DNA of 6,494 nucleotides. Source: Anaerolineales bacterium (GTDB lineage: Bacteria > Chloroflexota > Anaerolineae > Anaerolineales > DRMV01). Under the pieces are notes generated by a model, which was given only the letters and a program-made list of their open reading frames with translations, was not told the DNA's origin and did not search any database. The first letter of the stretch is position 1. Every line of letters begins with the position of its first letter. This document shows, one piece after another, positions 1 to 6,178 of the stretch. The DNA lies in contig WFUL01000058.1 of assembly GCA_015484985.1 (NCBI GenBank), positions 1-6,494 on the forward strand, written 5' to 3'. The translations under genes were made by a program, and so were the position numbers.

Positions 1-1362
1 CCCCCCTGTCCCGAAGCGACCAAGGACGACGGGGACCTTTCCAAGTGTGAAGGCCTTTACCTCTTCTTCGTGGGCAGCCGGGAGGTCACCCGTACGGTGA
101 AGAAAAAATATCCCAAGCCCTCCGTATGGTTGTACCTGGAGGACGATTGCACTCCGGAATTCCCTTATATGCGCTGTCCCTACCCCTTTGAAATCACCCT
201 GATGGGCAGGGAGCCCTTCCCCGAGGCCTCCATCGCCGCCGTCATCGTGGATCTGGAAGGGGAAGAGGTGGTGTGCGAAGAGGCCTTTTGCACCATTGAA
301 ATCAACGATGACGTGGAGGGATGGGTGGTGGACGAGGAAACGGGAGAACGGGTGATTGAGCTCCTCTTTTGGGCGGAATCCACCTGGGGAGATCGCTCGC
401 CCCGTTACGACGCCTCCATCCGCATCATCCCCGACGGCCCTACCGTGCGCGTCAACATCCTGAGCTCCCAATGGCGAGAGGATGGCTGGGACGCGTGTTC
501 CCAGTTCTGGGACGCGTTTCCGCCGGCCCAGGGGAAGTTGCCCCCGTGGTTGTTCACCCCCAACGCGCCTTCCGCGCTGGCGACCCAATCCCGTTACTAC
601 TATCTGGCGGGACGGCTCATCGAGGCCGGTCTGGTGGATGCCTCCTCCTGCCCCAATTGGGGACTGCGGAGGCCCAACATCGCCAACGAGTGCGGTCTGG
701 AGCGGGCCCTCCCCCTGGTCTACGAATGGCAGAACCGCTTCGATGAGATGATTTGGACGGTCTCCCGTCAGGTGGGCATACCCGCGGTGCTCTTCAAACG
801 TCTCATCGCGCATGAAAGTCAGTTCTGGCCGGGGACCTACTTCGAGAAACAGGAAGTGGGTTTTGGCCACCTCACCTTCGAGGCCCTGGATACTCTGCTG
901 CTGTGGGAACCGGAGGTTTTCTGGCCTCTGTGCACGCAGGTGCTGGGGGCGTGGAATTGCACCCCCTATCCTTACCTGAGCGCGGAGAAGCGACAGCTCC
1001 TTTATCAAGCCCTGTGGACCCAGGCCAACCTGGCCTGCAACACCTGCCCGCAGGGCATCGACCTGGAGCGGAGCGGGGACTCCCTGTATATTTTCGCCCA
1101 TCTCCTGCGGGCGAACTGTCATCAGATGGGCCAGACCATTTACAACATCACCTACGAAACGCCGGGGGATGTGGCTTCCTACGAGGACCTCTGGCGCTTT
1201 ACTATTGCCAACTACCATAATCCGAACTGCGTGTATCAGGCTCTGGTGTCCGCTTACGAAGAAAGCGAAGACGACCCTCCCCTGACCTGGGAGCGGGTGA
1301 AATCCTACTTCCCCCCTGGCTGCTCGCTGACCGTCCAGTACGTTGAAAAAATCGCCCCTTGA
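1..1362 (+). CDS. Secreted lysozyme-like (SLT transglycosylase-like) domain protein, 5' end missing
   Basis: The reading frame is open from base 1 to the TGA at 1360-1362 (453 visible residues), so the gene starts outside the window. The GTG at 70-72 is in frame, but coding-looking sequence continues upstream of it and no Shine-Dalgarno site precedes it, so it is probably an internal valine. Visible residues about 45-155 look like a beta-rich, Ig-like region. Residues about 250-400 resemble a soluble lytic transglycosylase/lysozyme fold: a helix reading GIPAVLFKRLIAHES places the likely catalytic Glu at residue 272, and GFGHLT follows at 287-292 in the position of the usual G-x-G/M-Q motif. 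Members of this fold cleave peptidoglycan glycan strands outside the cytoplasm. Sixteen cysteines in the visible part suggest a disulfide-bonded extracellular protein. The signal peptide, if present, lies outside the window. The fold is fairly likely; enzymatic activity is unproven, since the motif has His where Gln is usual. No terminator is visible after the stop. Confidence 0.7.
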   Translation, partial: PPCPEATKDDGDLSKCEGLYLFFVGSREVTRTVKKKYPKPSVWLYLEDDCTPEFPYMRCPYPFEITLMGREPFPEASIAAVIVDLEGEEVVCEEAFCTIEINDDVEGWVVDEETGERVIELLFWAESTWGDRSPRYDASIRIIPDGPTVRVNILSSQWREDGWDACSQFWDAFPPAQGKLPPWLFTPNAPSALATQSRYYYLAGRLIEAGLVDASSCPNWGLRRPNIANECGLERALPLVYEWQNRFDEMIWTVSRQVGIPAVLFKRLIAHESQFWPGTYFEKQEVGFGHLTFEALDTLLLWEPEVFWPLCTQVLGAWNCTPYPYLSAEKRQLLYQALWTQANLACNTCPQGIDLERSGDSLYIFAHLLRANCHQMGQTIYNITYETPGDVASYEDLWRFTIANYHNPNCVYQALVSAYEESEDDPPLTWERVKSYFPPGCSLTVQYVEKIAP

Positions 1363-1401
1363 GGGCTCTTGTCCGATAGCACCCGCGTTTGAGGGCAAGA
1401 T

Positions 1402-1410
1402 TGGTATAAT
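1402..1410 (+). promoter_or_regulatory. Extended -10 promoter of pheT
   Basis: A perfect TATAAT at 1405-1410 is preceded by TG at 1402-1403 and one spacer base, making an extended -10 element of the sigma-70/SigA type. No good -35 hexamer lies at 16-18 bp spacing (the 17-bp position reads CCCGCG), which fits an extended -10 promoter. The expected start is near 1417, giving a leader of about 30 nt that is too short for a T-box or a leader-peptide attenuator. It lies in the 84-bp gap after the lysozyme-like gene, so pheT probably has its own promoter. Confidence 0.6.
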
Positions 1411-1435
1411 CGCCTTCGTTCCACCCATGAACTTC

Positions 1436-1440
1436 GGAGG
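1436..1440 (+). promoter_or_regulatory. Ribosome binding site of pheT
   Basis: GGAGG lies 6 nt before the ATG at 1447, a near-ideal Shine-Dalgarno site. It fixes the start, which also gives the expected PheT N-terminus (MRVPYRWLREFV). Confidence 0.8.
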
Positions 1441-1446
1441 CGCGTC

Positions 1447-3966
1447 ATGCGGGTGCCTTATCGTTGGTTACGGGAATTCGTGGACACCGACCTCCCCGTA
1501 GAGGAGGCCGCCCGTCGGCTTACTATGGCCGGCCTGGAGGTTACGGCCATCCACTATGTCGGTCTTCCTCTTCCCCAGGCAAAGCGCCTGGATTTCAAGG
1601 TCCAGGGGTTCGCCTGGGACCCTCGTCGCATCGTGGTGGGGGAGTTGCGGGAAGTCATGGCCCACCCCAATGCCGACCGTTTGGTCCTGGCCCGGGTGTT
1701 CGACGGTTGGGACGAGCACATCGTGGTCACCGGTGCACCCAATCTGTTCCCCTACAAGGACCGGGGTCCTTTGAACCCGCCTCTCAAGGTGGTTTTTGCC
1801 AACGAAGGCGCGGTGCTGCAAGACCCCTACAACCCCGGGCAGACCTTCCGGCTCAAGCGCAGGAAATTGCGGGGGGTGCCTTCTTACGCTATGGTGTGCT
1901 CCGAGCGGGAACTGGGTATCTCCGACGAACATGAGGGCATCATCCTGTTGGACCCGGACGCGCCCACCGGTATGCCCCTGGCCGAGTATATGGGCGACGC
2001 GGTGCTGGACATCGACCTGACGCCGAACCTGGCCCGGTGCCTGAGCATCCTGGGCGTAGCCCGGGAACTGGCCGCGTTGCTGGACGTACCCCTCAAGTAC
2101 CCGGACCTGACCCTGCCCATGGAAGGACCCTCCATTCAAGGCCGGGCCGAGGTGGTCATTCGGGAACCGGATTTGAACCCTCGCTTTGCTGTGGGCCTCA
2201 TCGAAGGCGTGCGGGTAGGGCCCAGTCCGTACTGGGTCCAGTATCGCCTGCGCCTGGCCGGGATGCGGCCCATCAACAACATTGTGGATGCCACCAATTA
2301 CGTCCTGCTGGAATGGGGGCAGCCTCTGCACGCCTTTGACTACGATCTCTTGGTGGAGCGGGCTGGAGGACCGCCCACCATCATCACCCGGAGGGCCGAA
2401 CCGGGCGAGACCCTGACCACCCTGGACGGCGAGACCCGCGTGCTGGACGAAGACACGGTGGTGGTCGCGGACACCCGGGGCGCGCTTTCCATCGCTGGGG
2501 TCATGGGCGGCCTGGAGACGGAAGTGCGTGACACCACCACCCGGGTGCTGCTGGAATCGGCCACCTGGAACCCGGTGAACATCCGGCGCACCCGCAAGCG
2601 CCTCAAACTCCTCACCGATGCGGCCTACCGATACGAACGGGGCGTGCATCCCGCGCTGGTGGAGCCGGCGATGAAGCGCGCCCTGCAGCTCATGCGGGCC
2701 TGGGCCGGAGGCCAGGTGGCCCAGGGTTTCGTCGATGTGTATCCCAAGCCCCATCAGGACCCGGTGAACGAAATCACCGAAGAGGAAGTGTATCGAGGGT
2801 TGGGCATTCGCCTCTCGGCCCAGGACATCGCGGATTTGCTGGGTCGTTTGGAGTTCCAGTGTCGGGTGGAAGGTTCGCGCGTGGTGGTGAAAACGCCACC
2901 CCACCGGCTGGACATCGGGGAAGGTGTGGTCGGCAAAGCCGACCTGTTGGAGGAAATTGCCCGCCTGTATGGTTACGACCGCATCCCTGAAACCCGCCTG
3001 GCCGATGAGCTCCCACCCCAGGTGAGCCAGCCCGAAATCGAGCGAGAAGAGGCCTTGCGGAACCTGATGACTCGTTTGGGCTTTCAGGAAGTCATTACCT
3101 ATCGGTTGACCGCGCCCGAGCGGGAGGCCCGCATGTATCCGGAAGGCGCCGCGCTGCAGCGTACGTATGTGCGCCTGGTCAACCCCATTTCCCAGGACCG
3201 CCAGGTGCTCCGACAGGAACTCCTGCCCGGCATCCTGGAGGTGGCCGAGGCCAACGCGCGCTTCGTGGAACGTCAGGCCCTTTTTGAAATCGGTCCGGTG
3301 TTCCTGCCCCAGGAGGATTCCCTGTTGCCCCAGGAGCCGACCCGCCTGGCCTTGCTCCTCACGGGCCCTCGCGAGGAGGCCTTCTGGGCCGGTTCCGATG
3401 CCGGCTCTCTGGATTTCTATGACCTGAAGGGCCGGCTGGAAGCCCTCTTCCGGGCCTTGAAACTGGACGTGACCTTCGAGCCCGGTGAGCATCCGGCTCT
3501 GCATCCCGGCAAACGGGCCCGTTTGAAGTTAGGGGAGCAGTACCTGGGCGAGATGGGCGAAATCCATCCCCTGGCCGCCCAGCACTACGACCACTTCCGC
3601 CATCCGTTGGTGGTCGCTGAACTGGACGCGGACGCGATTTTGCAGGCCATGCGTCCGGTTTTCCCTGTCGAGCCCATCCCCCAATATCCACCGGTCATCG
3701 AGGACCTGGCTTTTGTGGTGGATGTCGAGGTCCCGGCTCAAGCCGTGCGGGAGGCCATTCGGGTGGCGGGCCAGCCATACGTGACCCGGGTGGTGCTCTT
3801 TGACGTCTACACCGGCCCAGGCATTCCCGAAGGGAAGCGCAGCTTGGCCTTCCGGGTCACCTATCAGGCCCCGGACCGTACCCTGACGGACAAACAGGTG
3901 GGGAAGATTCGGGAACGCATTGTGCGCCACGTGGAGAAGACCTTGGGTGGACACTTGCGGACGTGA
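1447..3966 (+). CDS. pheT: Phenylalanine--tRNA ligase beta subunit
   Basis: This is the beta chain of the cytoplasmic (alpha-beta)2 phenylalanyl-tRNA synthetase; alpha (PheS) carries the aminoacylation site, while beta binds tRNA and edits mischarged Tyr-tRNA(Phe). At 839 residues it is slightly longer than typical bacterial PheT (about 785-805). The domain order is complete: N-terminal MRVPYRWLREFV; an EMAP/OB-like tRNA-binding domain at about 60-190 with HPNADR (73-78) and CSERELGIS (151-159); B3/B4 editing region with GMRPINNIVDATNY (272-285), QPLHAFD (292-298), GVMGG (351-355) and YRYERGVHP (394-402); B5 at about 440-515 with PPHRLDI (484-490) and DLLEEIARLYGYDRIP (499-514); catalytic-like core at about 525-735; and a C-terminal ferredoxin-fold anticodon-binding domain from about 745 to the end (YPPVIEDLAFVVD, SLAFRVTYQAPDRTLTD). 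The frame is intact. pheS is not immediately upstream, unlike the common pheST operon. A convergent transporter follows, separated by a long inverted repeat. Confidence 0.98.
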   Translation: MRVPYRWLREFVDTDLPVEEAARRLTMAGLEVTAIHYVGLPLPQAKRLDFKVQGFAWDPRRIVVGELREVMAHPNADRLVLARVFDGWDEHIVVTGAPNLFPYKDRGPLNPPLKVVFANEGAVLQDPYNPGQTFRLKRRKLRGVPSYAMVCSERELGISDEHEGIILLDPDAPTGMPLAEYMGDAVLDIDLTPNLARCLSILGVARELAALLDVPLKYPDLTLPMEGPSIQGRAEVVIREPDLNPRFAVGLIEGVRVGPSPYWVQYRLRLAGMRPINNIVDATNYVLLEWGQPLHAFDYDLLVERAGGPPTIITRRAEPGETLTTLDGETRVLDEDTVVVADTRGALSIAGVMGGLETEVRDTTTRVLLESATWNPVNIRRTRKRLKLLTDAAYRYERGVHPALVEPAMKRALQLMRAWAGGQVAQGFVDVYPKPHQDPVNEITEEEVYRGLGIRLSAQDIADLLGRLEFQCRVEGSRVVVKTPPHRLDIGEGVVGKADLLEEIARLYGYDRIPETRLADELPPQVSQPEIEREEALRNLMTRLGFQEVITYRLTAPEREARMYPEGAALQRTYVRLVNPISQDRQVLRQELLPGILEVAEANARFVERQALFEIGPVFLPQEDSLLPQEPTRLALLLTGPREEAFWAGSDAGSLDFYDLKGRLEALFRALKLDVTFEPGEHPALHPGKRARLKLGEQYLGEMGEIHPLAAQHYDHFRHPLVVAELDADAILQAMRPVFPVEPIPQYPPVIEDLAFVVDVEVPAQAVREAIRVAGQPYVTRVVLFDVYTGPGIPEGKRSLAFRVTYQAPDRTLTDKQVGKIRERIVRHVEKTLGGHLRT

Positions 3967-3978
3967 CTGTAGGTAAGG

Positions 3979-4027
3979 AAGGATCAAATTGATGGGGCGG
4001 CGAAGCCGCCCCATCAATTTGATCCTT
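3979..4027. terminator. Perfect 23-bp inverted repeat between convergent genes, probable bidirectional terminator
   Basis: Two perfectly complementary 23-nt arms (3979-4001 and 4005-4027) flank the loop GAA. The inner 8 bp is GC-only (GGGGCGGC/GCCGCCCC) and the outer 15 bp is AT-rich (AAGGATCAAATTGAT and its complement). It starts 13 nt after the pheT stop and lies between pheT and the convergent transporter gene, the usual place for a bidirectional terminator. It lacks a clean T-tract after the GC stem on either strand, so it is not a textbook intrinsic terminator. Each arm also contains a small palindrome, ATCAA-A-TTGAT (3983-3993) and ATCAA-T-TTGAT (4013-4023). Just outside the left arm, AAGG is tandemly duplicated (3975-3982). 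It could instead be a dispersed repeat of the REP or MITE kind. Confidence 0.65.
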
Positions 4028-4246
4028 ATCCTCGCGGTCCAGAGCCCAGTCAGGCCTACTTGCTCAAGAAATATGTCTGCTTGCAGAGGTTGTCCAAACT
4101 CTTGTCTAGCTCTCTGCATGGAACAGCAGGGAGGGTGCTAACGGGCCTCGGCCGTATCATCCTATGAGTGGGTCGCCCTTTGTTCCGAGCTTCGACCCGT
4201 TGTCCCCTCGCAGAGGGGTAGGTATAACCGTCGGGTCGGACACGGC
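4028..4246. other. Non-coding gap between the pheT repeat and the transporter 3' end
   Basis: These 219 bp contain no reading frame with recognisable protein features, and I could not fold any stretch into a tRNA. Two modest stem-loops are visible: CTCTCTGC (4110-4117) with GCAGGGAG (4126-4133, one G-T pair), and the nested structure at 4191-4240 listed separately. The sequence may be the transporter's 3' untranslated region, a degraded remnant or an unrecognised small RNA; nothing here decides between them. Confidence 0.4.
4191..4240 (-). terminator. Nested stem-loop at the 3' side of the transporter gene, possible terminator
   Basis: An inner hairpin, CCCCTC (4204-4209) with GAGGGG (4213-4218) around the loop GCA, sits inside an outer 7-bp stem, CGACCCG (4193-4199) with CGGGTCG (4232-4238). 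The outer stem can be extended by one wobble and one A-T pair. It begins 7 nt after the stop codon of the minus-strand transporter, so it could end or protect that transcript. No T-tract follows on the minus strand, so the terminator role is tentative. Confidence 0.3.
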
Positions 4247-5164
4247 TCATTCGGTTTCCAGATGTTGGGCAATCCGAACCAACCCGATGAGCACCAAAAC
4301 CGCGCCCGTCAGGCTCAAGGCGGGCGGTTTTTCGCCCAAGAACACCAGGGCCAGCAGGGTCGACCCGACGGGTTCGCCCAGGAGGTGGGCGGCTACCGCG
4401 GTGGTGGGCAGGTGGCGGAGGGCCCAGTTGAAAGACGAATGGCCGATGAGCTGGGGGACCAGGCCTAACAACACCAGCCACAGGTAAGTGGAGGGGGAGA
4501 ACCCTTTCCAGGGCAGGTCCCGTAAGCCCACGAAGGTCCAGCTGAGCACAGCGGCCGTGCCATAGACCACGAAGAGGTAGACGGGGAAGGGCATGCGTTT
4601 TCGCAGGTGGCGTCCCACCATGAGGTAACCCGCGGCAGCCCATGCGCCGACCAGGGCCAGCAGGTCGCCCACCAGAACGGCGGGCAGACCCAGAATGTGG
4701 GTTGGGCCCGCCAGAGGAGGTGGGCTTCCCATGTCGCCCAGGGCCATGAGCACGCCGCCAGCAAAGGCCACGGTTAACCCGAGTAGCAACGGCCGCGAGA
4801 GTCGTTCCCCCAGCAGGAAGAAAGAAAAGAGGGCAACCCATAAGGGAGTGGTGGTTACCAGCACCACGGAGCTGGCCACGGTAGTGAATTCCAGGGAGGT
4901 AATCCAGGACAGAAAGTGCAGGGCGAGCAGAGCCCCCGACAGCAAAGCCCATGACCAGGTATTTCGGGAGAAGGCTCGCCAATCGGCACGGTGTTTCCAG
5001 AACCAGGGTGCCAGAATCATGGTGGCCAGGGTCAGTCGATAGGCGGCGATAGAGGGGGAAGGGGCTTCCTGTTGGGCATAGCGAATGAACAACGAGGCCG
5101 TAGAAACGGCCAGAACGCCGACGATCAGGACTATCCAGGGCGGGGGCGTCCACCGACGAAACAT
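4247..5164 (-). CDS. DMT superfamily EamA-domain transporter
   Basis: From the ATG at 5164 this encodes 305 residues, the usual length for a ten-helix drug/metabolite transporter of the cytoplasmic membrane. It shows the internal duplication of the family. The first EamA repeat is at about 10-140 and ends with TTTPLWVALFSFFLLGE and a following glycine-rich helix (LTVAFAGGVLMALGD). The second is at about 160-300, with HLPTTAVAAHLLGEP, ALVFLGE and a final helix TGAVLVLIGLVRI. The N-terminus after MFRRWTPPP enters the first hydrophobic helix, and the C-terminus is short and polar (AQHLETE). An in-frame TTG at 5179 would add five residues, but the Shine-Dalgarno sequence overlaps it, so ATG 5164 is preferred. 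Family members move amino acids, nucleotide precursors or other small metabolites; the substrate cannot be read from this sequence. The gene is convergent with pheT and divergent from the purine nucleoside phosphorylase. Confidence 0.92.
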   Translation of the reverse strand: MFRRWTPPPWIVLIVGVLAVSTASLFIRYAQQEAPSPSIAAYRLTLATMILAPWFWKHRADWRAFSRNTWSWALLSGALLALHFLSWITSLEFTTVASSVVLVTTTPLWVALFSFFLLGERLSRPLLLGLTVAFAGGVLMALGDMGSPPPLAGPTHILGLPAVLVGDLLALVGAWAAAGYLMVGRHLRKRMPFPVYLFVVYGTAAVLSWTFVGLRDLPWKGFSPSTYLWLVLLGLVPQLIGHSSFNWALRHLPTTAVAAHLLGEPVGSTLLALVFLGEKPPALSLTGAVLVLIGLVRIAQHLETE

Positions 5165-5172
5165 GAGAGAAT

Positions 5173-5177
5173 TCCTC
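5173..5177 (-). promoter_or_regulatory. Ribosome binding site of the EamA transporter
   Basis: On the minus strand GAGGA lies 8 nt upstream of the ATG at 5164. Its first G is the last base of the alternative TTG codon at 5179-5177, which argues against that upstream start and for the 305-residue protein. Confidence 0.6.
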
Positions 5178-5199
5178 AAAGATATGTGGATGCTTGAGG

Positions 5200-5228
5200 A
5201 TAATCTGGAGTATAATGGAAGTTGTCCA
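5200..5228 (-). promoter_or_regulatory. Putative promoter of the EamA transporter
   Basis: On the minus strand TGGACA (5228-5223, 5 of 6 to TTGACA) is followed, after exactly 17 bp, by GATTAT (5205-5200, 4 of 6 to TATAAT). The predicted start near 5193 gives a leader of about 30 nt before the ATG. An alternative -10, TATACT, lies at 5214-5209 but has a weak -35. The elements overlap the -10 of the divergent phosphorylase gene. The assignment rests on consensus matching and position only. Confidence 0.45.
5211..5216 (+). promoter_or_regulatory. Putative -10 element of the purine nucleoside phosphorylase promoter
   Basis: A perfect TATAAT lies about 96 bp before the phosphorylase start codon. 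No convincing -35 is at 16-18 bp spacing; GGATGC occupies the 17-bp position. TTGAGG at 5194-5199 is 11 bp upstream, similar to the arrangement before pheT. The predicted start near 5223 would give a leader of roughly 90 nt. This leader can form one 6-bp hairpin (GGCAGA 5258-5263 with TCTGCC 5276-5281), but I do not recognise a purine riboswitch core in it. Confidence 0.45.
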
Positions 5229-5300
5229 GCCCTTCCAGTATATGCTTTGCCCGGACAGGCAGAACACGAGAACGATCTGCCGAAATGACGTTGTTGGATA

Positions 5301-5305
5301 AGGAG
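5301..5305 (+). promoter_or_regulatory. Ribosome binding site that sets the phosphorylase start
   Basis: AGGAG lies 6 nt before the ATG at 5312. The frame is open further upstream to a TTG at 5222, but that region has no Shine-Dalgarno site before TTG, overlaps the promoter region and would add 30 residues unlike the family N-terminus. ATG 5312 is therefore chosen. Confidence 0.75.
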
Positions 5306-5311
5306 AGATCA

Positions 5312-6178
5312 ATGGGCGCACGACCAGAATTGCATCCTCCCGAATATTTTGACCTGGTGGCTATTGACCGGGTAGTGGACGCGATTCGCGAAGTGTCTGC
5401 CCTGCAACCCCGAGTGGGTTTGATTTTGGGCTCCGGCCTGGCCGCGGTGGTTGAACATGGCATGGAGGTCGAATCTTCCATTCCCTATGAAGACTTGCCC
5501 TACTGGCCGATGACCAGTATTTTGGGCCATCCCGGAAAACTCTTCTTGGGGCACTGGGCCGGACAACCCGTGATGCTCATGCAAGGCCGGGCCCATTACT
5601 ATGAAGGCTATACCATGGCCCAGGTGACCCTTCCCGTGCGGGTGATGCAGCGAATGGGGGTGGAGATTCTGATCGTGACCAACGCCGCGGGTGGGTTGAA
5701 CCCTGCCTTCGAGCCCGGCGATTTGATGCTCATTCGAGACCACATCAATTTGGTGGGAATGGTGGGCCTCAGTCCCTTGCGCGGGCCGAACCTGGAAACC
5801 TTTGGCCCTCGGTTTCCCTCCATGCGCCACGCGTATGACCCTGAACTGCGCGCCCTGGCCCGTCAGGTGGCCGAAGAACTCGAGGATATTCCCCTGCACG
5901 AAGGCGTCTATGTGGGCCTTGCCGGTCCCCAGTTCGAGACTCCGGCAGAATTGCGCTTTTTGCGCTCCATTGGAGGCGATGCGGTGGGCATGTCCACGGT
6001 GGGCGAGGTGACGGTGGCCCGCCATGGAGGGACGCGGGTGTTGGGGATTTCAGGCATTAGCAACAAGGCCGTCTGGGACGAAGAACTGGAACCGACCCAT
6101 GAGGAGGTCCTGGAGGCGGGTCGGGTGATGGTGCCGCGTATGGCGCGACTCATTGAGGGAGTGCTGCGACGCCTGTGA
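5312..6178 (+). CDS. punA: Purine nucleoside phosphorylase, trimeric 6-oxopurine type (PNP/MTAP family)
   Basis: This cytoplasmic salvage enzyme catalyses phosphorolysis of inosine, guanosine and their deoxy forms to the free base and (deoxy)ribose 1-phosphate. The 288 residues match the usual size of the trimeric class. Family motifs in order: LILGSGL with phosphate-binding Ser41; GHPGKL with His73; MQGRAHYYEGY with Arg93, His95 and Tyr97; VTNAAGG (122-128); IRDHINL; AGPQFETPAE with Phe208 and Glu209; DAVGMSTV with Met227; SNKA with Asn251; and THEEV with His263. By family knowledge the Glu209/Asn251 pair (Glu201/Asn243 in human PNP) contacts the purine and favours 6-oxopurines; methylthioadenosine phosphorylases have Asp at the Asn position. 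One departure is STVGE (229-232 region), where STVPE is usual. The next gene overlaps the stop codon, and the EamA transporter is divergent. Family assignment is firm; exact substrate preference is inferred. Confidence 0.95.
   Translation: MGARPELHPPEYFDLVAIDRVVDAIREVSALQPRVGLILGSGLAAVVEHGMEVESSIPYEDLPYWPMTSILGHPGKLFLGHWAGQPVMLMQGRAHYYEGYTMAQVTLPVRVMQRMGVEILIVTNAAGGLNPAFEPGDLMLIRDHINLVGMVGLSPLRGPNLETFGPRFPSMRHAYDPELRALARQVAEELEDIPLHEGVYVGLAGPQFETPAELRFLRSIGGDAVGMSTVGEVTVARHGGTRVLGISGISNKAVWDEELEPTHEEVLEAGRVMVPRMARLIEGVLRRL

Noticed and set aside
70..72. GTG as the start of the first gene
   Set aside because: The frame is open and protein-like back to base 1, and no ribosome binding site precedes the GTG, so the gene most likely begins outside the window.
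1411..1446. T-box or Phe-rich leader peptide controlling pheT
   Set aside because: The leader predicted from the TATAAT is about 30 nt, too short for either, and no run of Phe codons is present.
1468..3504. A 678-codon minus-strand open frame inside pheT
   Set aside because: It is antisense to a fully motif-supported pheT, and its product is rich in His, Gln and Gly with no recognisable domain; it reflects codon bias of the real gene.
4028..4246. tRNA or other known RNA gene between pheT and the transporter
   Set aside because: No cloverleaf, no GTTCRA-type T-loop and no CCA-adjacent acceptor stem could be built; only small isolated hairpins are visible.
5222..5311. TTG-initiated N-terminal extension of the phosphorylase
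   Set aside because: The extension covers the promoter and leader region, does not look like the family N-terminus, and a strong AGGAG site precedes the ATG at 5312.
5223..5311. Purine riboswitch in the phosphorylase leader
   Set aside because: The leader has only one 6-bp hairpin with a 12-nt loop; I could not find the three-way junction or conserved core of purine or preQ1 riboswitches.
4056..5321. A long minus-strand open frame (421 codons) overlapping the transporter gene
   Set aside because: Its translation is Arg/Pro/Gly-rich with no domain pattern, while the overlapping 305-residue frame is a clear EamA transporter; this is a GC-rich shadow frame.
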